35,731 nt of DNA from Thiorhodococcus sp. (GCA_029257385.1 JARIBS010000003.1:1-35731); one strand, 5' to 3'; counted from the stretch's first letter, positions 7,919 through 16,715 are shown. Translations and numbers: made by a program. Notes: generated by a model not told the origin, from the letters alone.

Positions 7919-8476
7919 GTGAAGCTCAGCGATATTCCCAACGTCATCAGCGTCATTCGCCTGATCGCCGTGATACCGGTGGTCTATCTGCTCATCGACC
8001 ACGCCTACGCCTGGGCCTTGGTCTTGTTCGCGGCGGCTGGCGCATCGGACGGACTGGATGGCTTTCTGGCCAAGCACTATGGCTGGCAGAGCCAGCTTGG
8101 CGGCATCCTTGATCCACTAGCCGACAAAACGCTGCTGGTGTGCTGTTTTCTGGTGCTCGGGGCCCAGGGGCTGATCCCGCTGTGGCTGGTGCTTGCGGTG
8201 GTGTTTCGCGATCTGGTGATCATCGCCGGCGCCATTCTCTACAATTATCGCATCGCCGAAGTGGACGCCGCCCCAATGCCCATCAGCAAGATCAATACAG
8301 CGATCCAAATCCTGCTAATCGTTGCGGTGCTGATGGATGCCGGTGTCTACGCGCTGGATGCTGGCTGGCTCGCGGCCTTGGTCTGGCTGTGCTTTATCAC
8401 CGTCTGTATCAGCGGTGCGCAATACGTCTGGATTTGGGGGCGCAAGGCCCATCGCCGCGGTTGGCGACACGAGTGA
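7919..8476 (+). CDS. CDP-alcohol phosphatidyltransferase family membrane protein
   Basis: A 185-aa integral membrane enzyme of the CDP-alcohol phosphatidyltransferase family (PgsA-like), which transfers a phosphatidyl group from CDP-diacylglycerol to an alcohol. The metal/CDP motif spans ASDGLDGFLAKHYGWQ to LGGILDPLADK, with all four aspartates, but the usual Arg in the DGxxAR part is Lys. About five or six transmembrane segments. The GTG at 7919 has AGGA 8 nt upstream; a GTG at 7895 is an alternative. It lies between purM and hda, a known gammaproteobacterial neighbourhood. Phosphatidylglycerophosphate synthase is possible, but the exact acceptor cannot be read from the sequence, so no symbol is given. 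Confidence 0.88.
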   Translation: MKLSDIPNVISVIRLIAVIPVVYLLIDHAYAWALVLFAAAGASDGLDGFLAKHYGWQSQLGGILDPLADKTLLVCCFLVLGAQGLIPLWLVLAVVFRDLVIIAGAILYNYRIAEVDAAPMPISKINTAIQILLIVAVLMDAGVYALDAGWLAALVWLCFITVCISGAQYVWIWGRKAHRRGWRHE

Positions 8477-8498
8477 AAGACAACCGATACGCGCCCGG

Positions 8499-9203
8499 CT
8501 AGGATTGCTCCTGCATGGCACGGCGCACCAACGGAATGGTCGGCTGGCGCTGCTCGCGCAAACTGAGGCTGTCAACCCGTGAGAGGAGTTCCATCAGCGA
8601 GCCTGGATCACGTCGATAGCGACTCATCACATAGCGCACCAGATCGGCGCCAAGGCGGATGCCGCGACGTCTCGCTGACTCGGTCAGGAGTTTCTCGCAT
8701 GCGCTGTCGGATAAGGGCTGGAGACGGTAACGCGGCCCCCAGAGCAGTCGCGATGCGAGGTCGGCAAGTGCGACCGGCAGGGCGTCGGGGGCGAGATTGG
8801 CCGCTAAAAGCAGGCATCCATTGCGCTCGCGCATGCGATTGAAAAGGCTAAACAGCGCCGTTTCCCAGTGGCGCTCGCCAGCGACATGCTGGATGTCGTC
8901 GATGGCGACGAGATCGAGCCGCTCGAGATTCTCGAGCAGAGAGGGTTCGAGTCCCGCCGTCGCGAGCGGGACGAAGTGCGCCTGTCGGGCATGCGCGCGC
9001 GCCTCCAGGCAGCTCGCTTGCAGCAGGTGTGTTTTTCCCGTCCCTGAGCCACCAAACAGGAACACGAACGGCTCTCCCAGACCATGCGCCATCGCCGAGA
9101 TTGCCGCGACGGCCTCCGCGTTCGGCCCAGGCAGGTACTCCGCCAGGGTGGGTTCGCGGATGAACTCGATCGGCAGATGGAGCTGATGATAGCCGTCGTT
9201 CAA
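8499..9203 (-). CDS. hda: DnaA regulatory inactivator Hda
   Basis: An AAA+ protein homologous to the DnaA ATPase domain. With the DNA-loaded sliding clamp it stimulates ATP hydrolysis by DnaA and so prevents re-initiation. The N-terminus carries a clamp-binding motif (QLHLPIEF). Walker A is GGSGTGKT (51-58), Walker B is LVAIDDIQHV with Asp102/Asp103, and sensor/arginine-finger regions follow (LASRLLWGPRYRL). 234 aa, the family length. The start is TTG at 9203, the only standard start codon before the clamp motif, with no obvious Shine-Dalgarno; low expression would fit its role. It lies 20 bp after wrbA on the same strand and converges on the phosphatidyltransferase gene 22 bp away. Confidence 0.94.
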   Translation of the reverse strand: MNDGYHQLHLPIEFIREPTLAEYLPGPNAEAVAAISAMAHGLGEPFVFLFGGSGTGKTHLLQASCLEARAHARQAHFVPLATAGLEPSLLENLERLDLVAIDDIQHVAGERHWETALFSLFNRMRERNGCLLLAANLAPDALPVALADLASRLLWGPRYRLQPLSDSACEKLLTESARRRGIRLGADLVRYVMSRYRRDPGSLMELLSRVDSLSLREQRQPTIPLVRRAMQEQS

Positions 9204-9223
9204 GGACGCAGATGCCGTGAGGC

Positions 9224-9901
<678 letters not shown>

Positions 9902-10076
9902 TCAATCGCTGTTGCGTAGGCTTTGTCGTGCGATGAACGGCCGCTGGGATGTTAACGATGTTGAAACCTGTCCCATATCTGGTGAAAATCGTCATCCAAC
10001 ACCGGCTTGTCGGCAGACACTGCCGGCTCGCGCAACAGTGGGTGCGGTTTCGAATTGCTATCGTCAGGAGTCGAGG

Positions 10077-10370
10077 ATGGATGATCAACAGCCGCAACAT
10101 AAAGTCTGTTATCGCTGTGTCGTGGGGGGTAAGGTTCAGGGGGTCTTTTTTCGCGCCTCGGCACGCGAGCAGGCCGTGCGGCTTGGCGTGACTGGCTATG
10201 CCCGCAACATCTTCGACGGACGCGTGGAAATTTTGCTCTGCGGAGAGGTTTCTGCCGTGGCCCAACTACGCGACTGGCTACGCACAGGACCACCTACGGC
10301 ACAGGTGAGCGGTGTCGCTTGCGAGCCGCTGGACTACCGCCCGCACGTGGGCTTCGTCATTGATCAATAA
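10077..10370 (+). CDS. acyP: Acylphosphatase
   Basis: A 97-aa small enzyme that hydrolyses acyl phosphates. Family signatures: VVGGKVQGVFFRASAREQA with catalytic Arg26, and GVTGYARNIFDGRVEI with catalytic Asn44. The ATG at 10077 is chosen because AGGAG lies 6-7 nt upstream and the protein then has normal length; the reading frame upstream is open but not conserved. Its stop overlaps the stop region of cpdA on the other strand, the two genes converging with 7 bp in common. Confidence 0.95.
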   Translation: MDDQQPQHKVCYRCVVGGKVQGVFFRASAREQAVRLGVTGYARNIFDGRVEILLCGEVSAVAQLRDWLRTGPPTAQVSGVACEPLDYRPHVGFVIDQ

Positions 10371-11149
10371 CCCTCCGCCTGTTGCAGTGGCAACTGGCGA
10401 TAGTGGTCGAGTCGTACGACACGGGTCTTGAGGCGTCCGTCTGGGTAGAGGGTGAGTTCGCGATAGCCGGGTGGGCGCTCGTCGATTGTGAAGTCTTTGC
10501 TGCCAGGCATGAACTGAAAGCAGGTCGATGGCGTGCCGAGAATTGTGCACTGTGCATATCTGAGCGAAAATTCCTGATGGACATGACCGAAGAGAATGCC
10601 TTTGATCTGCTCATAGCGATCGCACAACGCCAGTAACTTCGCTCCGTTGTCGACACTCATGGCGTCCATCCAGGCACTTTGAATGGTAATTGGATGGTGG
10701 TGGAGCACGATGATGGTGGGCGCCTTGTCATCGGCGAGCAGATCCTCGAGATGCGCGAGCTGTCCCTCGCTCAGATGTCCGCCGTCCTCGCCCGGCACAC
10801 TCGAATCGAGAAAGACCAGATTCCAGGATGCCAGCCGACGCAGTGCGATCGGCCCGAGCGCCGCGCCGCCCAGTTGTGCCTCCATGACCTGAAAATCGTC
10901 ATGATTGCCGGCTACGCAGTAATGAGGCACCTCAATGCGCTTGAACGTTTCGCGTAGATAACGGTAGCCGGCGGGTGTTTCATCGTGCACCAAATCGCCC
11001 GTGAAGATCATGGCATCTGTCGGTTTCTGAGACGACAACGCCAACTCCAGCACGGCCTCAAAGCTGTCTCTGGTCGTGATGCCCAGGAGTTGTTCACCAG
11101 CATCGGCAAACAGATGCAAATCAGTCAATTGCAGCAAGCGCTGTGGCAT
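10364..11149 (-). CDS. cpdA: 3',5'-cyclic-AMP phosphodiesterase CpdA (calcineurin-like)
   Basis: A metallophosphoesterase close to E. coli CpdA, which hydrolyses cAMP. All metal-binding blocks are present: QLTDLHLF (D-x-H), FTGDLVHDE (GD), VAGNHDDF (GNHD), VLHHHPI and FGHVHQE (GHxH). The CpdA hallmark GTPSTCFQF and the C-terminal AEGY ending match E. coli. The start is uncertain: ATG at 11149 gives 261 aa and begins five residues before the first motif, while in-frame ATGs at 11197 and 11239 would add 16 or 30 residues without better ribosome sites. The gene suggests cAMP signalling, though no cyclase or Crp is in the window. Confidence 0.93.
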   Translation of the reverse strand: MPQRLLQLTDLHLFADAGEQLLGITTRDSFEAVLELALSSQKPTDAMIFTGDLVHDETPAGYRYLRETFKRIEVPHYCVAGNHDDFQVMEAQLGGAALGPIALRRLASWNLVFLDSSVPGEDGGHLSEGQLAHLEDLLADDKAPTIIVLHHHPITIQSAWMDAMSVDNGAKLLALCDRYEQIKGILFGHVHQEFSLRYAQCTILGTPSTCFQFMPGSKDFTIDERPPGYRELTLYPDGRLKTRVVRLDHYRQLPLQQAEGY

Positions 11150-11643
11150 CTTGATCTCATCGATTGCACTGAGAGTGTGGCAGGCGTTACTGGGCATGAG
11201 GAATGGTAGCGACTTGTGGTTAGACGTGTGTGCAGACATGCGCGACGAGCAGTACTGCGGAACTCAAAGTTCATGAACCGCTTTTCTACCAGTCATCTCA
11301 AGGACTCACAATGCGCTTTTTCACTGTTTCAAATGTTCGAACATTCAGCTTGATTAGAGTGAGTGATCTGTCACAAGTTCGCCCCCGTGCAAAATGCCAT
11401 ACGCGACCGCACCTTGATCATCTGATGTACGGATACACGCGCCAGCGGCCAATTCAAGGGGCTTTAATTGTGACCACGTAGGCTAAATAGTAAAACGGCT
11501 CATGGCAGGTAGACGGTAACGCATCATCGAGATTTTCAGATGCTGCGCGGGTGTTTTGCCATAAAGATTTTGATCATCTAGCCCTTTTATCATCAGACTA
11601 TCGGACAAACGCAGAAACTTAATGTTGCCATGAGGAAATCAAT
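11150..11643. other. Long non-coding gap between cpdA and rubrerythrin
   Basis: 494 bases with lower GC than the neighbouring genes and no convincing gene; an 83-codon plus-strand frame at 11230-11481 has no ribosome site or recognisable content. It must hold the promoters of both divergent genes. One clear structure is the 14-bp perfect palindrome at 11332-11345. The stretch 11550-11643 just before the rubrerythrin gene is AT-rich (TTTTGATCATCTA, CTTTTATCATC) and probably contains its promoter, but no good -35/-10 pair can be named. Confidence 0.5.
11332..11345. promoter_or_regulatory. Perfect 14-bp palindrome, possible operator
   Basis: AATGTTCGAACATT is a perfect palindrome with no loop, in the gap between cpdA and the rubrerythrin gene, about 300 bp before the latter. 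Short odd-free palindromes of this kind are typical of dimeric repressor sites, but I cannot assign a regulator. Confidence 0.35.
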
Positions 11644-12078
11644 GTGGAACTCAAAGGCAGTAGGACTGAGCAGAATCTGAGAGAGGCATTTTCAGCAGAG
11701 TCTCAGGCCAACCGCCGTTATCTCTACTTTGCCGCCAAGGCGGATGTCGAAGGGTATAGCGATATCGCCACGGTATTTCGGTCCACCGCGGCAGGCGAGA
11801 CAGGCCACGCGCACGGACATCTGGAGTATCTGGAAGCCGTAGGTGATCCCGTTACGGGTTTACCCATCGGGCCCACGGCAGACAATCTCCATGCGGCAAT
11901 CGCGGGGGAGATCCAAGAATACACACACATGTATCCGCGTATGGCGAGAGCGGCTCGCGACGAAGGATTCGAGGAGATCGCAGATTGGTTCGAAACGCTC
12001 GCTAAAGCTGAACGCTCACATGCCAATCGCCTCCAAAAAGCATTGGATAGCCTCGACCTGTCTGACACGAGCGCATGA
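11644..12078 (+). CDS. Rubrerythrin-family di-iron protein lacking the rubredoxin domain
   Basis: A 144-aa ferritin-like four-helix protein. Di-iron ligand candidates are Glu19 ([14 protein letters not shown]), Glu52 and His55 (GETGHAHGH), Glu89 and Glu92 ([10 protein letters not shown]), and Glu123 and His126 (AERSHANRL). Rubrerythrins reduce hydrogen peroxide in anaerobes and microaerophiles. This one ends after the di-iron domain without the C-terminal Cys4 rubredoxin module, so it needs an external electron donor, like sulerythrin-type short forms. The start is GTG with GAGGA 7 nt upstream. A strong intrinsic terminator begins at its stop codon. Monocistronic. Confidence 0.93.
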   Translation: MELKGSRTEQNLREAFSAESQANRRYLYFAAKADVEGYSDIATVFRSTAAGETGHAHGHLEYLEAVGDPVTGLPIGPTADNLHAAIAGEIQEYTHMYPRMARAARDEGFEEIADWFETLAKAERSHANRLQKALDSLDLSDTSA

Positions 12079-12114
12079 GCGCAAGGGGCGCATCATGCGC
12101 CCCTTGCGCTTATT
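12078..12114 (+). terminator. Intrinsic terminator of the rubrerythrin gene
   Basis: A 14-bp perfect GC-rich stem (GCGCAAGGGGCGCA / TGCGCCCCTTGCGC) with a 3-nt loop, extendable to 15 bp by pairing the last base of the stop codon, followed by TTATT. The T-rich tail is only on the plus strand, so it acts mainly on the rubrerythrin transcript. It also separates this gene from the oppositely oriented mltD. Confidence 0.85.
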
Positions 12115-12138
12115 CGGTGGCTTGATGGCTAGCGCCGG

Positions 12139-13644
12139 TTAGGTCCCGACGATCAGCTTTTGTCCAGGACGAATATTGGTGTCATTAGGCTTCATTCTAT
12201 TGAGCTTACGCAACTCGGACACCGTGATACCGTTCTGCACGGCCACGCGGTAGAGCGTCTCTTGAGGCTTGACAACATGGAAGCGCGCCGGGGTTTTTTT
12301 GGCTCGCGTTTTCACTGACTGCGTTATCACTGGCCTCGTGGTCTTCGAGACTTTAGTGATCGCCATTTTGGGTTGAGCGGAACTTGCAGGCCTGGACAAG
12401 ACCTTTGCTACCACCACGGATGCGGGTACGGGTGGCGGATGACTCGCGATGCGGCGCATCGTGCCCTGTGGAAGCCACACGGTAGAGCCGGCCGGAAGAT
12501 CGGTATTGCCGTTAACGACCGTCTCGCGCCAGTGCATATTCAGGTCCGCAAGGCTGTGCTTGCTGGTGCCATAATGACGGGCTAGATGCTCCGAAGGCAT
12601 GCTGCTGCGCAACACCAGACGGTCGTGCAACCAGGGTTGCTCATAACGAACGCCCTCAGGGAAGTAACGGCTGGGATTGCGCGCAACCTCGCGCGCGGCG
12701 ACAAACTCGGCGTAGAAGTTGCGTGATGCAAAGCCAAAATATTGACCTTTGTAGTTTTTGACGATTCCCCCGATATCGTCGCCATGAATTTCTTTCGCTT
12801 TCGCCATGCCGCCCTGCCCATGGTTATAAGAGGTGATGGCCAGTGGCCAGCTACCGAGCTTGCGATAGGCTTGCGCTAAATAACTGGCGGCACCGTTGGC
12901 GGCGAGGATGGGGTCGAAACGCTCATCAATGGTGCGGTCGACTTTCATATATTGACGACCAGTCGCGGGCATGAACTGCCACACGCCCCCAGCACCAGCG
13001 CTTGAGCGTGCGTTGACCTGAAAAGACGACTCGACATGGGGAAGATAGGCTAGATCCTCAGGCACGCCATGGCTGCGCATAATCTCTCTGAAGACTTTAT
13101 CGTAGCGACCGCTAATCTCCACCCCACGACGGAAGCGCTCGCGCAGACCGCGCTGCGCGCGCACCCGCTCAGAGGCGCCTTGGATGGCCCAGGCGCTCCC
13201 TCCAGCGCGCTTGAACTTCTCCACGAGATCTTTATCGCTGGCGCTCAAGCGCTGATTCGACCGCACCCGCAGCTCAAGATCGGCCATGCGGTTGGCGTAG
13301 TGATCAGTGCGTGACTGGAGTAGGGATTTCTGCGATTGGGTATAACTGTTCTGGATGGGGGCGGGCAGTTTCACGACTTCGTAGATGACGCCGATATGCG
13401 CTTTGTCGTGTATGGCAACCTCGCCCCGGCTCCAGACACCGTAGACATGGCGCCAGAAATCCACATTGTCTTGAAGCTCTGCCGGGACCGGAAAAGTGCC
13501 AGAATCCCCATAATTGTGGTGGGTCTGGGATCGCGCGCTTAACTGATGCTCTCCACCAGTCCCGGCGCAGCCAGAGATCAGCAGCACGAGCACAGAGAAC
13601 AGCACAGTCGAGCGAATTCGGGTAATCCTGCACTCAGGTTGCAT
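12139..13644 (-). CDS. mltD: Membrane-bound lytic murein transglycosylase D (lipoprotein, LysM)
   Basis: A 501-aa lipoprotein that cleaves peptidoglycan glycan strands with 1,6-anhydro-muramic acid formation. The lipobox LISGC puts the lipidated cysteine at 26. The SLT domain (about 180-320) has catalytic Glu205 (LPHVESSFQVNARSSAGAGG), then GVWQFMPATGRQY and ITSYNHGQGG. A degenerate LysM-like stretch (about 350-395) and a Pro/Lys-rich linker precede a clear C-terminal LysM (about 453-500, ending IRPGQKLIVG) that anchors the enzyme to murein. AGGGGGA lies 9 nt before the ATG. Confidence 0.94.
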   Translation of the reverse strand: MQPECRITRIRSTVLFSVLVLLISGCAGTGGEHQLSARSQTHHNYGDSGTFPVPAELQDNVDFWRHVYGVWSRGEVAIHDKAHIGVIYEVVKLPAPIQNSYTQSQKSLLQSRTDHYANRMADLELRVRSNQRLSASDKDLVEKFKRAGGSAWAIQGASERVRAQRGLRERFRRGVEISGRYDKVFREIMRSHGVPEDLAYLPHVESSFQVNARSSAGAGGVWQFMPATGRQYMKVDRTIDERFDPILAANGAASYLAQAYRKLGSWPLAITSYNHGQGGMAKAKEIHGDDIGGIVKNYKGQYFGFASRNFYAEFVAAREVARNPSRYFPEGVRYEQPWLHDRLVLRSSMPSEHLARHYGTSKHSLADLNMHWRETVVNGNTDLPAGSTVWLPQGTMRRIASHPPPVPASVVVAKVLSRPASSAQPKMAITKVSKTTRPVITQSVKTRAKKTPARFHVVKPQETLYRVAVQNGITVSELRKLNRMKPNDTNIRPGQKLIVGT

Positions 13645-13771
13645 TGTCTGACATCCCCCTTGAATATCTTGGTTCTGCGAGTATCGAGCGTTTGAAGCGA
13701 AGTGTGTTCTATGCCGATCATGCTTGCAATAAGCAGATTCCCCAATCTGAGCGGTGGCTCACGCCGCTGCC

Positions 13772-14365
13772 TCAGCCGCTTTCAAGCGGATCGATGCCGA
13801 CTGCCTCGAGCAGGGCGATGAGTCGAATGAGTGGCAGGCCGATCAAGGCGCTGGGGTCGTCGCCTTCAAGGCGTTCAAATAGTGCGATTCCGAGTCCTTC
13901 GGACTTCAAGCTGCCCGCGCAGTCGTAAGGTCGCTCACGATCGAGATAGCGCTCAATGCGCGCGCGAGCGAGGACACGAAAATGCACGTGGAAGGGCTCA
14001 ACCAGCGTTTGGACGCGCCCGTCTCGCGTATCGAGCAGGCACAGCCCGGTCTGGAAAAGCACGCTGCGGCCAGAGACGCGCTCCAGTTGGGCGATAGCGT
14101 TATCGCGACTGCCGGGCTTTCCGAGGACCGCATCGTCCAAGCACGCGACCTGATCGCAGCCAATGATCACGGCGCCCGGATTCAAGCTGGCGACCGCGCG
14201 CGCCTTGGCTTCGGCCAGCCTGAGCACCAGGACTTGCGCCGGCTCATCGGGGCGACGAGTCTCATCGATATCTGCAGATGCGATGCTAAACCTCAAACCG
14301 AGTCGCTCAAGCAGCATGCGCCGATAGGGAGAGGTCGATGCCAGCACTAATGGAGTTTGAGCCAT
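13772..14365 (-). CDS. yceF: Maf-like nucleoside triphosphate pyrophosphatase, YceF type
   Basis: A 197-aa house-cleaning pyrophosphatase of the Maf family, probably acting on 7-methyl-GTP like E. coli YceF. Diagnostic blocks: LASTSPYRRMLLERLGL at the N-terminus, the DIDET motif, LRLAEAKARAVA, IIGCDQVACL, GKPGS, the YceF-type VEPFHVHFR and CAGSLKSEGLGIALFERL, and LIGLPLIRL. The line-up with YceF rather than YhdE rests on these last motifs. It lies between mltD and gnd on the same strand, with a 52-bp gap to gnd. Confidence 0.93.
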   Translation of the reverse strand: MAQTPLVLASTSPYRRMLLERLGLRFSIASADIDETRRPDEPAQVLVLRLAEAKARAVASLNPGAVIIGCDQVACLDDAVLGKPGSRDNAIAQLERVSGRSVLFQTGLCLLDTRDGRVQTLVEPFHVHFRVLARARIERYLDRERPYDCAGSLKSEGLGIALFERLEGDDPSALIGLPLIRLIALLEAVGIDPLESG

Positions 14366-14417
14366 CTGACTCTATTCTCCCTCACAGATCAATGTGTGAA
14401 AAACACACCGTCCGAGA

Positions 14418-15434
14418 TCAATCCTCGACTTTTTCATGATGCCCCCCAAACTGATAACGCATTGCGGACAGGAGTTGGTTGGCAAAATCACCTTCACCGC
14501 GCGAGCTGAAGCGCGCGTACAGCGCCGCCGTTAGCAGGGGGGCCGGAGTGCCGCTCTCGATTGCGGCCAGGCAACTCCAGCGACCCTCGCCAGAGTCCGA
14601 CACCCGCCCTCCGAACGCCTCGAGTTGCGGGTCTTGCGCCAGCGCATCGGCAGTCAAATCAAGCAGCCAGGAGGACACGACGCTGCCGCGGCGCCAGAGC
14701 TCGGCGACCTCGTCGAGTGGGATGTCGTAGCGATAATGCTCCGGGTTGCCAAGCGGTGTGGTCTCAGCATCAATGGCGCGATCTTCGCGCCCGACACCGG
14801 CATGCTTGAGAATATTCAGCCCCTCGGCGTAAGCGCCCATGAGCGCGTACTCAATGCCATTGTGGACCATCTTGACAAAGTGTCCCGCGCCATTGGGACC
14901 GCAGTGGAGATAGCCTTGCTCGGCATGGCTGAAAGGGCCGGAGCGGCCCGCTGTGCGCGTGATGGTGCCAGGGCCGGGCGCTAAGTCGGCGAAAATGGGG
15001 TCGAGCCGCTCGACGGCCTCCTGCCCACCGCCGATCATCAGACAATAGCCGCGCTCCAGGCCCCAGACACCGCCGCTCGTGCCGCAATCGACGAAGTGAA
15101 TGCCCATTGCCCGAAGCTGTTGGGCGTGCGTGAGGTCGTCGCGATAGTTGGAGTTACCCCCATCGATGAGGATATCTTCGGCGCTGAGATGCGGGCTGAG
15201 TTCAGCGATCAGGTCGTTGACCGCACCGGCGGGGATCATCATCCAGACGTTGCGTGGAACGGCCAGCTTAGCGCACAGATCCGCCAAGTCGTCCGCGCCC
15301 ACGGCACCCTGTGCCACGAGCGCCCGTACTGCCTGGGGGTCTCGGTCATAGACCACGCATTGGTGTCCGGCGCGCAGTAGACGCAGCGCCATGTTGGCAC
15401 CCATGCGGCCAAGACCGATCATTGCGATCTGCAT
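14418..15434 (-). CDS. gnd: 6-phosphogluconate dehydrogenase, decarboxylating, short NAD-type
   Basis: Oxidatively decarboxylates 6-phosphogluconate to ribulose 5-phosphate. The Rossmann motif is IGLGRMGANM with YDRD after beta-2 (an acidic residue, favouring NAD over NADP). Further blocks are LIDGGNSNYRDD, GTSGGVWGLERGYCLMIGG, and the substrate/catalytic segment GHFVKMVHNGIEYALM. At 338 aa it belongs to the short bacterial class, about 130 residues shorter than E. coli Gnd. The ATG at 15434 is chosen because the Rossmann fold begins at residue 2 and AGGG lies 7 nt upstream; an upstream in-frame extension is unsupported. Divergent from the DUF2750 gene. Confidence 0.93.
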   Translation of the reverse strand: MQIAMIGLGRMGANMALRLLRAGHQCVVYDRDPQAVRALVAQGAVGADDLADLCAKLAVPRNVWMMIPAGAVNDLIAELSPHLSAEDILIDGGNSNYRDDLTHAQQLRAMGIHFVDCGTSGGVWGLERGYCLMIGGGQEAVERLDPIFADLAPGPGTITRTAGRSGPFSHAEQGYLHCGPNGAGHFVKMVHNGIEYALMGAYAEGLNILKHAGVGREDRAIDAETTPLGNPEHYRYDIPLDEVAELWRRGSVVSSWLLDLTADALAQDPQLEAFGGRVSDSGEGRWSCLAAIESGTPAPLLTAALYARFSSRGEGDFANQLLSAMRYQFGGHHEKVED

Positions 15435-15711
15435 AACGCAGCCCTGATGTATGTTCGTTGACAAAAAATTGAACGTGCACCCATCAATGAAAATGGGTAA
15501 ATCAACCAAAGAGCGGAGGTATTTTCCTCAATGATTACCTACAGCGTAGGTTACAAGATAGACCAATTAGGTCAACTCTATTGTGCCGTCTCCCGCAGGC
15601 ATCCACTTGGGGCTTTCGCCGCTATCGCGCGGCTGCTAGAGTCCCGGCTGTTCAGGTTGCGTAGCCATTGCAGACGCAAACCACCAACTCGCAACATGGA
15701 TCATCAGCGCG

Positions 15712-16089
15712 ATGCATGCACCACAGCCCACCACCAGTGACTTCGATCTGCCCGCAGAGGAGCGCTACGACTATTTCCTCACGCAGAGCGTCAAACAAGG
15801 CAAGGTCTGGACGCTCCAAGGCATTGGCGGCTTCGTCGCCTTCCGCGACGAGGTCGGACACGACTGCTTTCCATTCTGGCCCGCGCCCGAACTCGCCGAG
15901 GCGCTCGCCAATGCTGACTGGTCCGATTGTAAGGCCGAGCCGCTTGATCTGGACGTCTTCATGACACGCTGGCTCAAAGGCATGGCGCGCGATGATCGTC
16001 TCGTCAGCGTCTTTCCCGCACCGGACGGCACGGCCATCGTGATCGATCCGCTAGAATTGCTGCGCGATCTTGAGGAGGAGCTTGGCTAA
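15712..16089 (+). CDS. DUF2750 domain-containing protein
   Basis: A 125-aa soluble protein matching the DUF2750 pattern: ERYDYFLTQSVKQGKVWTLQ near the N-terminus, then FRDEVGHDCFPFWPAPELAEA, LDLDVFMTRWL and a C-terminal acidic helix (ELLRDLEEELG). No function is established for the family. No clear Shine-Dalgarno precedes the ATG at 15712, which is the first start codon in the frame. It stands alone, followed by a gap with two DnaA boxes. Confidence 0.82.
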   Translation: MHAPQPTTSDFDLPAEERYDYFLTQSVKQGKVWTLQGIGGFVAFRDEVGHDCFPFWPAPELAEALANADWSDCKAEPLDLDVFMTRWLKGMARDDRLVSVFPAPDGTAIVIDPLELLRDLEEELG

Positions 16090-16122
16090 GCCGCCTGGAG
16101 TGAGGCATACAGGCGCCTCCAA

Positions 16123-16159
16123 CTTATCCACAGAACCTGTGACTCAACCTGTGGATAAG
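16123..16159. promoter_or_regulatory. Pair of inverted consensus DnaA boxes
   Basis: TTATCCACA at 16124-16132 (plus) and TGTGGATAA at 16150-16158 (the same box on minus) are both perfect matches to the DnaA box TTATNCACA. They lie in an 11-bp-arm inverted repeat (CTTATCCACAG ... CTGTGGATAAG) with a 15-bp spacer. They stand in the 194-bp gap before the thioesterase gene. No dnaA, dnaN, gidA or AT-rich unwinding element is nearby, so this is more likely a DnaA-binding regulatory or titration site than oriC. Confidence 0.7.
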
Positions 16160-16283
16160 CTGTGTGCTCAATGCGCAAGTAATTGACCGAGATAAGACAC
16201 GCGCGTACCGCTCAAACATTGATCAGTCTTGACCCGATCAACTGCATGCGACGCCCCTATCAACAAGAGACATAGAGCTGAAA

Positions 16284-16715
16284 ATGCATAGGATGCTCCC
16301 ATCCGATCCCCGCGTGACCGACCCCTACAGTTGGCAGCTTGCCTTACGCTGTGTCGCTATGCCAAGCGACACCAATGCGTTCGGCGATATTTTCGGTGGC
16401 TGGCTGCTCTCTCAGGCCGATCTCGCCGGCGGGACCATTGCCATCCAGGTCGCGCAGGGGCGGGTGGCTACCGTGGCCGTTAAAGACTTTCAGTTTATCG
16501 CGCCAGTGCTGGTAGGAGACCTAGTCGAGGTTTTTGTGCGATTGATCGGAGTCGGCAATAGCTCAATGACGATCGAGACCCAAATCTGGGCACAGCGCGA
16601 ACCCGATCCTTTAAGCCGCCAGCAGGTTGCTTTGGCGCGCTTTACCTATGTCGCCGTGGATGCTCAGGGCCGCTCGCGCACACTCCCGGCCATCGTGGCC
16701 GGGAAAAACGCCTAG
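16284..16715 (+). CDS. yciA: Acyl-CoA thioesterase, YciA type
   Basis: A 143-aa hot-dog-fold thioesterase that hydrolyses acyl-CoA. The family motif PSDTNAFGDIFGGWLLSQADLAG with the catalytic acidic residue is intact, as are VAVKDFQFIAPVLVGDLVEV and the GNSSMTIETQIWA strand. Length is close to E. coli YciA (132 aa), with a longer N-terminus. The ATG at 16284 is weakly supported (GAG 6 nt upstream); a second ATG at 16293 would remove three residues. Upstream lie the DnaA boxes. Confidence 0.92.
   Translation: MHRMLPSDPRVTDPYSWQLALRCVAMPSDTNAFGDIFGGWLLSQADLAGGTIAIQVAQGRVATVAVKDFQFIAPVLVGDLVEVFVRLIGVGNSSMTIETQIWAQREPDPLSRQQVALARFTYVAVDAQGRSRTLPAIVAGKNA

Noticed and set aside
10011..10025. CGGCAG-ACA-CTGCCG hairpin before acyP
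   Set aside because: Short arms in GC-rich DNA, no T-run; likely chance.
11230..11481. 83-codon plus-strand frame between cpdA and rubrerythrin
   Set aside because: No ribosome site, no recognisable protein features, and it covers the likely promoter region.
14385..14405. GTGTG-AAAAA-CACAC hairpin between yceF and gnd
   Set aside because: Only five-bp arms of low stability; not a convincing terminator.
15537..15551. ACCTAC-AGC-GTAGGT hairpin upstream of the DUF2750 gene
   Set aside because: Six-bp arms without a T-run or a known motif; too weak to call a terminator or operator.
16090..16283. Replication origin at the DnaA boxes
   Set aside because: Only two boxes, no AT-rich unwinding region, and no dnaA, dnaN, gyrB or mnm genes around.
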